DNA from: Streptomyces sp. ISL-12
GTDB lineage: Bacteria > Actinomycetota > Actinomycetes > Streptomycetales > Streptomycetaceae
Length of the DNA: 64,000 nucleotides
Assembly (NCBI RefSeq): GCF_018614415.1
Contig: NZ_JAGGOO010000015.1
Location: forward strand, 50,533-114,532
Direction: 5' to 3'
In this document: positions 48,421 through 58,450 of the stretch, in pieces
Position numbering within the stretch: the stretch's first letter is position 1
Layout: each line of letters starts with the position of its first letter
Made by a program: the position numbers and the translations under genes
Notes under the pieces: model-generated
What the model was told of the DNA's origin: nothing
The model's database searches: none
The model's input: only the letters and a program-made list of their open reading frames with translations

Positions 48421-48465
48421 CTTCCCGGCGGGTATGTCCGTCTACTTCCCGGCGGGTATGTCCGT
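48421..48465. repeat. Exact 21-base duplication flanking the stop of kinase copy 2
   Basis: CTTCCCGGCGGGTATGTCCG plus T occurs at 48421-48441 and 48445-48465, exactly flanking the stop codon at 48442-48444. The 24-base offset keeps the frame. Confidence 0.93.
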
Positions 48466-49635
48466 GCGGTCGCGCCACGGCAGCTCGGCCGTGACGGTCG
48501 TCGGGCCGCCCTCCGGGGAGTCGACGACGAACAGGCCGTCGACGGCACCCAGCCGGTCCGCGAGCCCCTTCATCCCCGTACCGCCGTCCAGGTGCGCGCC
48601 CCCGCGGCCGTCGTCCCACACCTGTATGAGCAGCCGGGTCTCCGCGCGCCAGACCTCCACCGCGGCCGAACGCGCCCCGCTGTGCTTGCTGATGTTCTGC
48701 AGCAGCTCCGAGACGGTGAAGTACGCGATCCCCTCTATAGCCGCCGCCGGCCGCTCCGTCAGGTCGACCGTCACCCGCACCGGCACGGTGCAGCGGGAGG
48801 CGACCGAGGACAGGGCCGCGTCCAGGCCGCGGTCGGTCAGGACGGCGGGGTGGATGCCGCGGGCCAGGTCCCGCAGCTCCCGCAAGGCCAGTTTCACCTC
48901 GCCGTGCGCCTCGTCGACCATCGCCGCGACGTGTTCGTCGGCCTGCCCCTCCAGCAGCTTCTCCTTGGCCAGGCCCAGTCCCATGGCCAGGTTGACCAAG
49001 CGGGCCTGCGCGCCGTCGTGCAGGTCGCGCTCGATCCGCCGCAGGTCGGCGGCGGCCGTGTCGACCACCACGCCACGGTCCGACTCCAGCTCGGCGATTC
49101 GCCGTTCCAGCTCGTCCGAGGGGGAGAGCAACGCGCGCACCATCGCCCGGTCGGCGTTGCCCAGCCCCCGGGCGATGAAGGGCAGCACCGGCCACAGCAC
49201 GAACAGCGAGGTCAGCGTGGTGACGAAGGTGAGGATGCCCCAAGGCAGCCGTATGAACGCGTACAGAACCGTGCGCCAGCCCACCGGGTCCTTCAGCGCT
49301 GACCACAGATGCTGGAAGAATCCGCCTCTGCCGCGCGACGGCAGCCGGCTCGGCTCGTCCACCCGTACCCCCAGCAGCGCCCGGGCGCGTGCCCGCTCCA
49401 GTCTGCCCAACAGGCGCGCGCCCATCAGCCCGGCCGCCAGCAGCGGGAGCCCGATCACCGTGACCGTCAGCCCGAAACCCAGTGGCAGGACCGTCACGAC
49501 GTAGACGAACCCGAGCAGCGCCACCGGGAGGTTCGCCAGCAGATGGGCGATCTCCTTCCAGGTGTGCCGGTCGTAGGCGAAACGGGCCGGCGGTGGACGG
49601 TCGTCGGGCGGCGTTGACGAGAGGCTTTCGGTCAT
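48442..49635 (-). CDS. Sensor histidine kinase (HisKA_3 type), copy 2
   Basis: 397 residues with two pairs of membrane helices (~32-80 and ~120-155) and a shorter sensor region than copy 1. Phospho-acceptor H206 is in ERDLHDGAQARL, and the HATPase domain has QNISKHS and GTGMKGLADRL. The catalytic part is nearly the same as copy 1, including an 81-base stretch without a mismatch, while the sensor halves have diverged. It is the first gene of this minus-strand group and divergent from the second nuo operon across 167 bases. Confidence 0.92.
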   Translation of the reverse strand: MTESLSSTPPDDRPPPARFAYDRHTWKEIAHLLANLPVALLGFVYVVTVLPLGFGLTVTVIGLPLLAAGLMGARLLGRLERARARALLGVRVDEPSRLPSRGRGGFFQHLWSALKDPVGWRTVLYAFIRLPWGILTFVTTLTSLFVLWPVLPFIARGLGNADRAMVRALLSPSDELERRIAELESDRGVVVDTAAADLRRIERDLHDGAQARLVNLAMGLGLAKEKLLEGQADEHVAAMVDEAHGEVKLALRELRDLARGIHPAVLTDRGLDAALSSVASRCTVPVRVTVDLTERPAAAIEGIAYFTVSELLQNISKHSGARSAAVEVWRAETRLLIQVWDDGRGGAHLDGGTGMKGLADRLGAVDGLFVVDSPEGGPTTVTAELPWRDRTDIPAGK

Positions 49636-49802
49636 ACGGATCAGCGTGCCGCGCGCCGGGGCCCGGCGCCATGAGGTGAACCGCCCGGAACCACTGAGGA
49701 AAACCCCACCCTGCTTACGCTGTCTTTAGCAGGCCCTAGACTCGCAGTGGTCTCAGTAGTGGACAGGGACGGACAGGGTCGGAGAGGGAGCGAGGGACGG
49801 AC

Positions 49803-50228
49803 GTGCCGGAACCGACCATCGGTGGTGCGACCCGGGCCGACGCGACCATTGTCGTGGCGTCGGACTACTTCCAGTCGTACTCGGTCGTCGGACTGCTCGC
49901 CGTCGTCGGCGTGCTCTTCGTGGCCGTGGCGTTCGGCGCCGGCCGCCTGCTGCGCCCGGTGGTCCCCACGCCCGAGAAACTCCTCACCTACGAGTGCGGG
50001 GTCGACCCCGTCGGCGAGGGCTGGGCCCACACCCAGGTCCGCTACTACGTCTACGCGTTCCTGTACGTGATCTTCGCGGTCGACTCGATCTTCCTCTTCC
50101 CCTGGGCGACGGTCTTCGCCGCACCCGGTTACGGTGCGACGACGCTCGTGGAGATGTTCATCTTCCTCGGCTTCCTCGCCGTGGGCCTGCTGTACGCATA
50201 CAAGAAGGGCGTCCTGGCATGGACGTGA
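49803..50228 (+). CDS. nuoA: NADH-quinone oxidoreductase subunit A, second copy
   Basis: 141 residues with three helices. The conserved [25 protein letters not shown] loop of NuoA carries the quinone-gate cysteine, and the last two helices are standard. The ~25 N-terminal residues before the first helix are polar. The GTG start follows AGGGACG. It opens the second, ten-gene nuo operon and overlaps nuoB by ten bases. The promoter should lie in the 167 bases shared with the divergent kinase gene. Confidence 0.93.
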   Translation: MPEPTIGGATRADATIVVASDYFQSYSVVGLLAVVGVLFVAVAFGAGRLLRPVVPTPEKLLTYECGVDPVGEGWAHTQVRYYVYAFLYVIFAVDSIFLFPWATVFAAPGYGATTLVEMFIFLGFLAVGLLYAYKKGVLAWT

Positions 50229-50845
50229 CGCCGTCCCAACCGTCCGAACCCGTGCTGCTGCCGGAGCCGAAGCGGCTGGGCGCCCTCTCGCGCCTCGCCC
50301 CCGAGCCGATGAAGGTCGTCCTCAACTGGGGCCGCCGTTACTCGCTCTGGGTCTTCAACTTCGGGCTCGCCTGCTGCGCGATCGAGTTCATCGCCGCGTC
50401 GATGGCCCGCCACGACTTCATCCGCCTCGGTGTCATCCCGTTCGCGCCGGGACCGCGCCAGGCCGACCTGATGGTGGTCTCCGGCACGGTCACCGACAAG
50501 ATGGCCCCGGCGGTCAAGCGGCTGTACGAACAGATGCCGGAACCGAAGTACGTCATCTCCTTCGGCGCGTGCAGCAACTGCGGCGGCCCGTACTGGGACT
50601 CGTACTCCGTGACGAAGGGCGTCGACCAGATCATCCCGGTCGACGTCTACGTCCCCGGCTGCCCGCCGCGCCCCGAGGCGCTGCTCCAGGGAATCCTCAA
50701 GCTCCAGGAGAAGATCGCGCGGGAGTCGCTGGGGGAGCGGTACGGCACCTCGCGGCGGCCGTCGGCGGACGCGTTGCAGAGCGACCTGGTGCGGCCGCCC
50801 GCCCCGGCCGCGGCGCCGGAGCCGGAGCCGGGGGAGGACCGATGA
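50219..50845 (+). CDS. nuoB: NADH-quinone oxidoreductase subunit B, second copy
   Basis: 208 residues carrying the terminal [4Fe-4S] cluster N2 that reduces quinone. All ligands are present: C52 and C53 (GLACCAIEF), C118 (FGACSNCGG) and C148 (VPGCPPRPE). The C-terminal ~35 residues are a Pro/Ala/Glu-rich tail. The subunit should therefore be redox-active even though its normal partner NuoD is missing from the operon. The start overlaps nuoA and the stop overlaps nuoC (ATGA). Confidence 0.94.
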   Translation: MDVTPSQPSEPVLLPEPKRLGALSRLAPEPMKVVLNWGRRYSLWVFNFGLACCAIEFIAASMARHDFIRLGVIPFAPGPRQADLMVVSGTVTDKMAPAVKRLYEQMPEPKYVISFGACSNCGGPYWDSYSVTKGVDQIIPVDVYVPGCPPRPEALLQGILKLQEKIARESLGERYGTSRRPSADALQSDLVRPPAPAAAPEPEPGEDR

Positions 50846-52338
50846 GCACGGTCGGCTGGCTGCCCGGCGACACCGGGGAACTCTTCGGCCCTGAGGCCAC
50901 CGCCGAGGAGTCGTACGAGGTCCTGACGGTGGACGTCCCCCCGGCGGACTGGATCTCCGCCCTGGAGACCGCACGCGACCGCTTGGGCTGCACGTACTTC
51001 GACTGGCTGAGCGCGGTCGACGAACCGGGCACGGGCTTCCGCGTCGCGGCGCACGTGGTCGCGCTGACGCCGGTACGGCGCCTGCTGCTGCGGACGACGG
51101 TTCCGCACGAGTCCCCGGTACTGCCCACCGCGGTGGGTGTGTACGCGGGGGCGGCGTGGCACGAGCGCGAGACCCACGAGATGTTCGGCGTCGTCTTCGA
51201 CGGTCACCCGGGGCTGGACCACCTGCTCCTGCCGGAGAGTTTCGAGGGCAATCCCCTGCGCAAGGACTTCGTCCTCGCCGCCCGGGTCGCCAAGGCGTGG
51301 CCGGGCGCGAAGGAGCCGGGGGAGTCCTCGACGGGCGGCGGCCACGCCGGCCCCCGGCGCCGGCAGATGCTTCCGCCGGGCGTCCCCGACCCGAACGAGT
51401 GGGGCCCTCTCAAGGGCCGGCTCCCTGCCGCCCCGGCCCGCCCGACTCGCGGTGCCGGCCGCGCGACCGGCACCGGCACCGACGCCCGCCCGGCTCGCGC
51501 GACGGGCGACCGCCCCGTCCGCCGGACGCGTTCGGTGACGGAGGGGTCGGCGAGTCAGGCGGTGAGCTCTTCCCGTCAGGTGGACGCTCCTCGCCAGGTG
51601 GAATCCACCCGTCAGGTGGACGCTCCCCGTCAGGAGGAATCCCCTCGGCAGGGCGCCACCACCCGTCAGGCGGAGGACACCGCCCGTCAGGCGGCACCGG
51701 CCGCCGGGACTTCGCCGGCGCCCCGGCGTTCGCGCTCGGCTGCGGAGGGCTCCGCCGGCCAAGCGGCTCCGTCCGCCGAGGCTCCGACGGCGCCATCGGC
51801 ACCGGCCAGGAGGCGGTCGCGGAGCGTGAGTGAGGGTTCGGCCTCGCAGCGGTCGGAGACCGGCGGTGCTGCGGCCCCCCGACGGGCGCGGAGCGCGGCG
51901 GAGGGCTCCGCCAGTCAGCGGGCGACCGCGGGTGACGGTGTGCCCGACGCGTCCCAGACCGCTCCCGCCGCGCCGCGAAGCCCGGACGCTCCGTGGCACC
52001 ACGCCCGCCCGGCCTTCGACGAGCCCGCGGCCGAACGCGACGAGGAATCCGCAGCCACCACTCCCGCGGACAGCCCGGAGAACCTCGGCACCACGGAGAC
52101 CGCCGACAACCCCGAGAAACCCTCCGCCCCCGACACCCCTGACAAGCCCGAGATCTCTGAGACCTCCGAGGCCCGCGAGATCTCTGAGACCTCCGAGACC
52201 AGCGAGAACTCTGAGACCTCCGAGGCCCGCGAGACCTCTGAGACCTCCGAGGCCCGCGAGACCTCCGAGACCAGCGAGAACTCCGATACCCGCGAGACCC
52301 CGGAGACCCGCGAAGACCCGCAAGGAGGCCCGCAGTGA
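50842..52338 (+). CDS. nuoC: NADH-quinone oxidoreductase subunit C, second copy, with long repetitive tail
   Basis: 498 residues. Residues ~1-195 are a normal NuoC (30-kDa) domain with the family signature [20 protein letters not shown] and NPLRKDF. Residues ~200-498 are disordered and repetitive: four RS(V/A)xEGSA(S/G)Q units at ~230, 298, 327 and 350, [11 protein letters not shown] repeats at 245-270, and an acidic Ser/Glu/Thr run of SETSEARET units at ~438-480. In many bacteria NuoC is fused to or followed by NuoD; here no NuoD sequence exists and the tail takes that place. The frame stays open through to the GTGA overlap with nuoH, so it is not an obvious frameshift. Confidence 0.88.
   Translation: MSTVGWLPGDTGELFGPEATAEESYEVLTVDVPPADWISALETARDRLGCTYFDWLSAVDEPGTGFRVAAHVVALTPVRRLLLRTTVPHESPVLPTAVGVYAGAAWHERETHEMFGVVFDGHPGLDHLLLPESFEGNPLRKDFVLAARVAKAWPGAKEPGESSTGGGHAGPRRRQMLPPGVPDPNEWGPLKGRLPAAPARPTRGAGRATGTGTDARPARATGDRPVRRTRSVTEGSASQAVSSSRQVDAPRQVESTRQVDAPRQEESPRQGATTRQAEDTARQAAPAAGTSPAPRRSRSAAEGSAGQAAPSAEAPTAPSAPARRRSRSVSEGSASQRSETGGAAAPRRARSAAEGSASQRATAGDGVPDASQTAPAAPRSPDAPWHHARPAFDEPAAERDEESAATTPADSPENLGTTETADNPEKPSAPDTPDKPEISETSEAREISETSETSENSETSEARETSETSEARETSETSENSDTRETPETREDPQGGPQ
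52141..52300. repeat. Ser/Glu/Thr-coding repeat in the nuoC tail
   Basis: Runs of GAGACCTCCGAGGCCCGC-like units (18 bases, in frame), with shorter GAGACCTCTGAG units between, encoding SETSEARE repeats. Synonymous T/C differences show the copies are not all recent. Confidence 0.85.
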
Positions 52339-53303
52339 ACGACGCGCTCGACGTCATCCTGCGCCTTCTGATCGTCTTCGTCGTCTTCCTGGCGTTCCCC
52401 CTGATCGTCGGCCAGACCGAGCACAAGGTGATGGCCCACATGCAGGGCCGCCTGGGCCCGATGTACGCCGGCGGCTTCCACGGCTGGGCCCAGCTCGTCG
52501 CGGACGGCGTGAAGTTCGCGCAGAAGGAGGACGTGGTCCCCGCGGGCGCGGACCGCCGTATCTTCCAGCTCGCCCCCGCCGTCGCCCTCCTTCCGTACCT
52601 CCTCGTCCTCCTGGCCATCCCCGTCGGCCCCGGCGAGGGCGCGGTCGGCCAGGTCGTCGACGCCGGTGTCTTCTTCGTCCTCGCCGTCATGGGCGTCGGA
52701 GTCCTCGGATCGCTCATGGCCGGCTGGGCCTCCGCCAACAAGTTCTCCCTCCTCGGGGGCCTCCGCACCGCCGCCCAGCTCCTCGCCTACGAACTCCCCA
52801 TGCTGCTCGCCGCCGCCTCGGTCGCGATGGCCGCCGGCACGGTCTCGCTGCCCGGCATCCTCGACGCCTTCGAGTGGTGGTGGCTGCCCTGGCAGATCGT
52901 CGGCGCGATCGTCTTCTTCATCGCCGGCCTCGCCGAACTCCAGCGCCCGCCCTTCGACATGCCCGTCGCCGACTCCGAGATCATCTTCGGCGCGTACACC
53001 GAGTACACGGGCCTGCGCTTCGCGCTCTTCCTCCTCGCCGAGTACGCCGGGATCGTCGTCCTGTGCGGCCTGACCACCGTCCTCTTCCTGGGCGGCTGGC
53101 ACGGCCCCTGGGGTGCCGACGGCCTCGGCTGGGTGTGGACCCTGCTGAAGACCGCCGTTCTCGCCTTCGTCGTGATCTGGCTCCGCGTGACGTACCCCCG
53201 TCTGCGCGAGGACCAGCTCCAGAAGCTCTCCTGGACCCTCCTCGTCCCTCTCGCCCTCGCCCAGATCGCCCTCACCGGCATCGTCAAGGTGGTGATCCAG
53301 TAA
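52335..53303 (+). CDS. nuoH: NADH-quinone oxidoreductase subunit H, second copy
   Basis: 322 residues, the compact bacterial length, without the C-terminal tail of the first copy. It has [17 protein letters not shown] after helix 1 and the [23 protein letters not shown] loop (first copy [17 protein letters not shown]). The quinone-chamber and proton-path regions therefore look intact, though divergent from copy 1. GTG overlaps the nuoC stop. A three-base gap to nuoI follows. Confidence 0.94.
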   Translation: MNDALDVILRLLIVFVVFLAFPLIVGQTEHKVMAHMQGRLGPMYAGGFHGWAQLVADGVKFAQKEDVVPAGADRRIFQLAPAVALLPYLLVLLAIPVGPGEGAVGQVVDAGVFFVLAVMGVGVLGSLMAGWASANKFSLLGGLRTAAQLLAYELPMLLAAASVAMAAGTVSLPGILDAFEWWWLPWQIVGAIVFFIAGLAELQRPPFDMPVADSEIIFGAYTEYTGLRFALFLLAEYAGIVVLCGLTTVLFLGGWHGPWGADGLGWVWTLLKTAVLAFVVIWLRVTYPRLREDQLQKLSWTLLVPLALAQIALTGIVKVVIQ

Positions 53304-53305
53304 CC

Positions 53306-53872
53306 ATGGCCCCCATCCCAGGAAGTGGCCTGGCCAAGGGCCTGGCCGTCACCCTGCGCACGATGACGAAGAAGACCGTCACCGAGCAGTACCCGGACGT
53401 CCAGCCCGACCTCCCGCCCCGCAGCCGTGGAGTCATCGGCCTGTTCGAGGAGAACTGCACGGTCTGCATGCTGTGCGCCCGCGAGTGCCCGGACTGGTGC
53501 ATCTACATCGACTCCCACAAGGAGACGGTCCCCGCCGCGACCCCCGGTGGCCGCGAACGCAGCCGCAACGTCCTGGACCGCTTCGCCATCGACTTCTCCC
53601 TGTGCATGTACTGCGGTATCTGCATCGAGGTCTGTCCGTTCGACGCCCTCTTCTGGTCCCCGGAGTTCGAGTACGCCGAGACCGACATCCGCGACCTTAC
53701 CCACGAACGCGACAAGCTCCGCGAGTGGATGTGGACCGTCCCGGCACCGCCGGCCCTCGACCCCGGCGCGGAGGAGCCGAAGGAACTCGCCGCCGCCCGC
53801 AAGACCGCCGACAAGCTGGCTGCAGCCCAGGCCGAACCACGGCAGGCCGAACCGGGGGAGGGTGACGCATGA
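53306..53872 (+). CDS. nuoI: NADH-quinone oxidoreductase subunit I, second copy
   Basis: 188 residues with both [4Fe-4S] motifs intact: C51, C54, C57 and C61 ([12 protein letters not shown]), and C100, C103, C106 and C110 ([12 protein letters not shown]). With NuoE/F/G absent, this subunit would be the most exposed electron entry point and a plausible docking site for reduced ferredoxin. The C-terminal ~40 residues are Glu/Ala-rich. ATG 53306 has only a weak site; translation is probably coupled to nuoH. Confidence 0.93.
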   Translation: MAPIPGSGLAKGLAVTLRTMTKKTVTEQYPDVQPDLPPRSRGVIGLFEENCTVCMLCARECPDWCIYIDSHKETVPAATPGGRERSRNVLDRFAIDFSLCMYCGICIEVCPFDALFWSPEFEYAETDIRDLTHERDKLREWMWTVPAPPALDPGAEEPKELAAARKTADKLAAAQAEPRQAEPGEGDA

Positions 53873-54462
53873 GCCTCGCAGCCGAAACCCACGGCTTCCT
53901 CTCCCCGACCGGAGTCGAAATCGCCTTCCTCCTCGTCGGCCTGGTCACCTTCGGCGCCGCCCTCGTCACCGTGACCACCCGGCAGCTCGTCCACGCCGCT
54001 CTGTGGCTGGTGGTGGCCCTCGGCGGTCTCGCCGTCGAGTACCTCCTGCTCACCGCCGAGTTCATCGCCTGGGTACAGGTCCTCATCTACGTCGGTTCCG
54101 TCGTCGTCCTCCTTCTGTTCGGCCTGATGCTCACCAGGGCCCCCATCGGCCGCTCCCCGGACGCCGACTCCGGCAACCGCTGGGCCGCCCTCGCCGTGGC
54201 CGTCGCCGCCGCGGCGGCCCTCGTCTGGGTGGTCGTCGACGCGTTCCGGACCACCTGGATCGACCTCGACGGTCCGGCCGCCGGATCCACCGCCGTCACC
54301 GGAGCGAGCCTCTTCCAGCACTGGGTCCTCCCCTTCGAGGCCCTCTCCGTCCTCCTCCTCGCCGCTCTCGTCGGCGCGATCGTCCTGTCCCGCAAGGCCA
54401 AGACCAAGGCCGACGCGCAGGCCGCCGACCAGCCGAGGTCCGGCAAGGGCGGTGCCCGCTGA
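53869..54462 (+). CDS. nuoJ: NADH-quinone oxidoreductase subunit J, second copy
   Basis: 197 residues, close to the E. coli length, with about five helices and the [17 protein letters not shown] helix that holds the conserved pi-bulge region. The stop overlaps nuoK by one base (TGATG). It lacks the long C-terminal extension of copy 1. Confidence 0.92.
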   Translation: MSLAAETHGFLSPTGVEIAFLLVGLVTFGAALVTVTTRQLVHAALWLVVALGGLAVEYLLLTAEFIAWVQVLIYVGSVVVLLLFGLMLTRAPIGRSPDADSGNRWAALAVAVAAAAALVWVVVDAFRTTWIDLDGPAAGSTAVTGASLFQHWVLPFEALSVLLLAALVGAIVLSRKAKTKADAQAADQPRSGKGGAR

Positions 54463-54875
54463 TGCACCTCGCCTACCCCGCCGTCCTCGCCGCCCTCCTC
54501 CTCTGCACGGGCCTCTACGGCGTCCTCGCCCGCCGCAACGCGATCCTCGTCCTGATGTCGGTCGAGCTGATGCTCAACGCGGTCAACCTCAACCTGGTCG
54601 CCTTCGACGTCTGGCTCAGCCGGGCCGCCGAGGAGACCCTGCACTCCGGGCAGGCCCTGACCCTGTTCACCATCGCCATCGCCGCCGCCGAGATCGGCAT
54701 CGGCCTGGCGATCGTCCTCGCCGTCCACCGCAACCGCGGCACCGCGGACATCGACCGCCTCCGCGACACCGCCGAGGGCCACGAACCGGACGACGGCCCC
54801 GACCTCGACAACCCCGACAACCCCGACGCCCCCGCGACCGGAACGGCCGCCGAGAAGGCTGAGGCCAGCGCGTGA
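54462..54875 (+). CDS. nuoK: NADH-quinone oxidoreductase subunit K, second copy
   Basis: 137 residues. The three-helix core keeps the essential glutamates in [17 protein letters not shown] and [16 protein letters not shown]. An extra ~35-residue C-terminal tail rich in Asp, Pro and Asn (DNPDNPDAP) is absent from copy 1 (99 residues). GTGA overlap with nuoL. Confidence 0.92.
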   Translation: MHLAYPAVLAALLLCTGLYGVLARRNAILVLMSVELMLNAVNLNLVAFDVWLSRAAEETLHSGQALTLFTIAIAAAEIGIGLAIVLAVHRNRGTADIDRLRDTAEGHEPDDGPDLDNPDNPDAPATGTAAEKAEASA

Positions 54876-56869
54876 CCACGACCACCCTCGCCGTCCTCGT
54901 CCCCCTCCTTCCTTTCCTCGGCGCCGCCGCCGGCCTGCTGCTGGGCCGCACCGCACCCGCCTTCGTCCGCCCGCTCGCCGTCCTGCCGACGCTCGCCGCG
55001 TTCGTCCTCGCCGTGGTCGTCGCCGCCCGCCAGGCCGGCGGCCGGGCGGTCGACGCCGCCACCGAGCTGACCCCCACCGGCTCGGTCCCCGTCGAACTGG
55101 CCCTGCACATCGACGGCTTCGCCGCCCTCGTCGCCGTCCTGGTCGGCCTGGTCGCCACCTGCGTGCAGCTCTACTCGACGGGCTACCTGCGCGACGACCC
55201 GCGCTACCCCTCGTACGCCGCTCTCGTCTCTCTCTTCACCTCCGCCATGCTCCTCGTCGTCTACTCCGGCGACCTGATGGTGCTGCTGGTCGGCTGGGAG
55301 ATCATGGGCATCTGCTCCTACTTCCTGGTCGGCCACTACTGGGAGACGCCGGAGGCCCGCGCCGCCTCCCTCAAGGCGTTCCTGGTGACCAAGCTCGGTG
55401 ACGTCCCTTTCCTGATCGGTCTGTTCGCGCTCGCCGGTGATGCCGGTTCCTTCCGGATCACCAAGATCCTCGGCGCGGTCGCGAGCGACGGCGGCCTGGA
55501 CCACCCCACCCTGGTCGCTCTGTTGCTCCTGGCCGGCGTGGCGGGCAAGTCGGCGCAGTTCCCGCTGCACACCTGGCTCCCCGACGCGATGGCGGGCCCC
55601 ACGCCCGTCTCCGCGCTGATCCACGCGGCGACGATGGTCGCCGCCGGTGTCTACTTCACCGCCCGGCTCCTTCCGGTCTTCGAGGCCTCCCAGGCCGCCA
55701 TGGTCGTCCTGGCCGTCATGGCCGCGGCCACGATGACCGGCTCCGCGCTCGCCGCGCTCGCCCAGGACGACATCAAGCGCGTCCTCGCCTACTCGACGAT
55801 CGGCCAGCTCGGCTACCTGACCGGCGCCCTCGCCGTCGCCGACCGCGATGCCGCCGTCTTCCACCTCCTGTCCCACGGCGCCTTCAAGGCGCTGCTGTTC
55901 CTCGCGGCCGGCGTGCTCATCCACGCGGCCGGCACCAACTCGCTCGCCGCCATGTCCCGTATGCGGGGCCTGCGCGACCGTGTCCCCGACGCCTACTGGA
56001 CGATGACCGTGGCGCTGCTCGCCCTCGCCGCGATCCCTCCCTTCAGCGGCTTCTTCTCCAAGGAGTCCGTCCTGGGCGCCGCGGAACACGTCGTCGGCGG
56101 CCACACCGAGCACACCCCGGCCGCCGCCGGCTGGACCGTGCTCGTCGCCGGTCTGCTCACGGCCCTGCTCACCGCCGCGTACGCGACGCGCCTGTGGCTG
56201 CTGGCCTTCCGCGGCCACGGCACCGACGCTCCCGACCACGGCAAGCAGCCGCTTGCCATGAACGCCGTGCTGTGGGTGCTGGCGATCCCGTCACTCGCCT
56301 TCGGCGGACTCGCCTACCGCGTGCTCCCCGACTGGTTCGACGGCCGTGACCTCACCCCGACCCTCACCACCTCCGTGCTCGGCACGGGCGTGGCCCTGGT
56401 CGGCGGCATCGTCACCTACGGAGCCTGGCGGCACACCACCGCGCTCGCCGCCCGCGTCCCCCTGGGCGCCGTCGCCGCCCACCCGGAGCGCGACGCCGGC
56501 GTCGTGGAGGCCGAGGCCATCGCCGGGCACGAGCCCGCCTACGGCAGCGTGGCCCACGCGCCGGACCCCGCCGACCCCGGACGGCTCCTCCTCGGCCCGC
56601 TGCACCGGCACGCGGCCGTCGGCTTCCACCTGGACGCCGTGTACACCGCGCTCTTCGTCCGCCCGGTGCGGGCCGGAGCGAGCCTCGTCCGGTTCCTGGA
56701 CCGCGAGGTCGTCGAGACCTACGTACGCGGGGCGGGCGCCCTGCCCCGCTGGCTCGGGGCCGCCGTACGCCGTGCCCAGACCGGCAATGTGCAGACCTAT
56801 GTGAGCGCGCTGCTCGCCGGCACCGTCGTCCTCGCGGTCGCCGCCGTCCTCGTCGCCACGGGAGCGTGA
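54872..56869 (+). CDS. nuoL: NADH-quinone oxidoreductase subunit L, second copy
   Basis: 665 residues, full length including the lateral helix and C-terminal anchor ([20 protein letters not shown]). [17 protein letters not shown] and [16 protein letters not shown] mark the proton channel. Retention of the whole NuoL suggests the complex still pumps protons. GTG start; six bases separate it from nuoM. Confidence 0.94.
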   Translation: MTTTTLAVLVPLLPFLGAAAGLLLGRTAPAFVRPLAVLPTLAAFVLAVVVAARQAGGRAVDAATELTPTGSVPVELALHIDGFAALVAVLVGLVATCVQLYSTGYLRDDPRYPSYAALVSLFTSAMLLVVYSGDLMVLLVGWEIMGICSYFLVGHYWETPEARAASLKAFLVTKLGDVPFLIGLFALAGDAGSFRITKILGAVASDGGLDHPTLVALLLLAGVAGKSAQFPLHTWLPDAMAGPTPVSALIHAATMVAAGVYFTARLLPVFEASQAAMVVLAVMAAATMTGSALAALAQDDIKRVLAYSTIGQLGYLTGALAVADRDAAVFHLLSHGAFKALLFLAAGVLIHAAGTNSLAAMSRMRGLRDRVPDAYWTMTVALLALAAIPPFSGFFSKESVLGAAEHVVGGHTEHTPAAAGWTVLVAGLLTALLTAAYATRLWLLAFRGHGTDAPDHGKQPLAMNAVLWVLAIPSLAFGGLAYRVLPDWFDGRDLTPTLTTSVLGTGVALVGGIVTYGAWRHTTALAARVPLGAVAAHPERDAGVVEAEAIAGHEPAYGSVAHAPDPADPGRLLLGPLHRHAAVGFHLDAVYTALFVRPVRAGASLVRFLDREVVETYVRGAGALPRWLGAAVRRAQTGNVQTYVSALLAGTVVLAVAAVLVATGA

Positions 56870-56875
56870 GCAGGC

Positions 56876-58450
56876 GTGATCGATATCAACGAGTCCGTGA
56901 TGCAGTTCCTTCTGGCATTGATCGTGGCCGGCCCGCTTCTCGGGGCCGCCACCGCTCTGCTGCCCGCGCCGCCCGGACTGAAGGGGAAGTCGCCCGAGCA
57001 GGCCGTGCTGCGGCACGGCGTCACCGTGACCGGTGCCGTCCTCATCGCCGCGATCGTCCTCGCGCTCGGTTTCGACCACGACCAGCCGTCGAAGATGCAG
57101 GCCACGACCGACATCAGCTGGATCCCCGCACTCGACGTGCGCATCCACCTCGGCATCGACGGCATCTCCCTCCCCCTCCTGGTTCTGACCGCGCTGCTGA
57201 CCTTCCTCTGCGCGCTCTACTCGTACTTCAAGATGCCTTCCGGGCCCACCCCGAAGGCGTTCGTCGCGCTGCTGCTCGTCCTGGAGTCCGGCACGCTCGC
57301 CAGCTTCGCCGTCCTCGACCTCCTGCTGTTCTTCCTCGCCTTCGAGATGGTCCTCGTCCCGATGTACTTCCTCATCGCCCGCTGGGGCGGCGAGGGCCGG
57401 GCCGAGGCCGCCTGGAAGTTCATCCTGTACACGCTCCTCGGCTCCGTGGTCATGCTGCTCGGCCTGCTCCTGACCGGAGTCACGGCCGGCACGTTCGACA
57501 TGATGGCACTGGCCACTGACAACGGCCGGTCGTTGACCACATCCGTGCAGGTCATCGCCGTACTGGCAATCGGGATCGGGCTCGCGGTCAAGACCCCGAT
57601 GTGGCCGCTGCACAGCTGGCTGCCCGACGCCCACACCGCCGCGCCGACCGTCGGCTCGGTCCTGCTGGCCGGTGTCCTGCTGAAGATGGGTACGTACGGG
57701 TTCGTCCGCATCGTCCTCCCGATCGCCCCGGACGGCTTCCGCGTCTTCGCGCCCTACCTCGCCGCCTTCGCCGTCGTCGGCATCGTCTACGGCTCCCTGG
57801 CCTGCCTGGCCCTCGCCCGGCGCGGCGCCAAGGGCGACCTCAAGCGGCTCATCGCGTACTCCTCCGTCGGCCACATGGGCTTCGTCCTGCTCGGCATCGC
57901 CACCATGACCCCGACCGGCGTCAACGGCGCCCTGTTCGCCAACATCGCCCACGGCCTCATCACCGGCCTGCTCTTCTTCCTGGTCGGCGCCCTGAAGGAC
58001 CGCACGGGCTCCACCGACCTCGACACCCTCGCGCAGGAGACCGGCGCCGCGCTCTACGGCAGGGCGCCCCGCCTCGGCGGTCTGCTCGCCTTCGCCGCCG
58101 TCGCCTCCCTCGGCCTGCCGGGACTGGCCGGGTTCTGGGGCGAGATGCTCGCCTTGTTCGGAGCGTTCGACCCCGCGAGCGGCCTCAGCCGCCCGGCCTT
58201 CCTCACCTTCATGTCCGTCGCCGCGTTCGGCACGCTGCTGACCGCCGCGTACATGCTGATCGTGGTCCGCCGCGTCTGCATGGGCGCCACCGCGCCGGAC
58301 GCCCCCGCGCTCCCCGACGTACGCCGCTACGAGTTCGCGGCCTGGACCCCGCTCGTCGCCCTCACCGTCGTCGCCGGACTGTGGCCGAGGGCCCTCCTCG
58401 GCCTGACCGACCCGGCCGTGCAGCAGCTCCTCGCAGGAGGCACCCGATGA
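56876..58450 (+). CDS. nuoM: NADH-quinone oxidoreductase subunit M, second copy
   Basis: 524 residues. The helix-5 glutamate is in FFLAFEMVLVPMYFLIARWGG, and the TPMWPLHSWLPDAHTAAPTVGSV loop is conserved. GTG start with a weak ribosome site; the stop overlaps nuoN (ATGA). Confidence 0.94.
   Translation: MIDINESVMQFLLALIVAGPLLGAATALLPAPPGLKGKSPEQAVLRHGVTVTGAVLIAAIVLALGFDHDQPSKMQATTDISWIPALDVRIHLGIDGISLPLLVLTALLTFLCALYSYFKMPSGPTPKAFVALLLVLESGTLASFAVLDLLLFFLAFEMVLVPMYFLIARWGGEGRAEAAWKFILYTLLGSVVMLLGLLLTGVTAGTFDMMALATDNGRSLTTSVQVIAVLAIGIGLAVKTPMWPLHSWLPDAHTAAPTVGSVLLAGVLLKMGTYGFVRIVLPIAPDGFRVFAPYLAAFAVVGIVYGSLACLALARRGAKGDLKRLIAYSSVGHMGFVLLGIATMTPTGVNGALFANIAHGLITGLLFFLVGALKDRTGSTDLDTLAQETGAALYGRAPRLGGLLAFAAVASLGLPGLAGFWGEMLALFGAFDPASGLSRPAFLTFMSVAAFGTLLTAAYMLIVVRRVCMGATAPDAPALPDVRRYEFAAWTPLVALTVVAGLWPRALLGLTDPAVQQLLAGGTR

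Noticed and set aside
51439..52338. Possibility that the nuoC tail is a degraded nuoD
   Set aside because: None of the NuoD signatures can be found in any frame. The tail is simple repeats, so a recognisable nuoD remnant is not supported.
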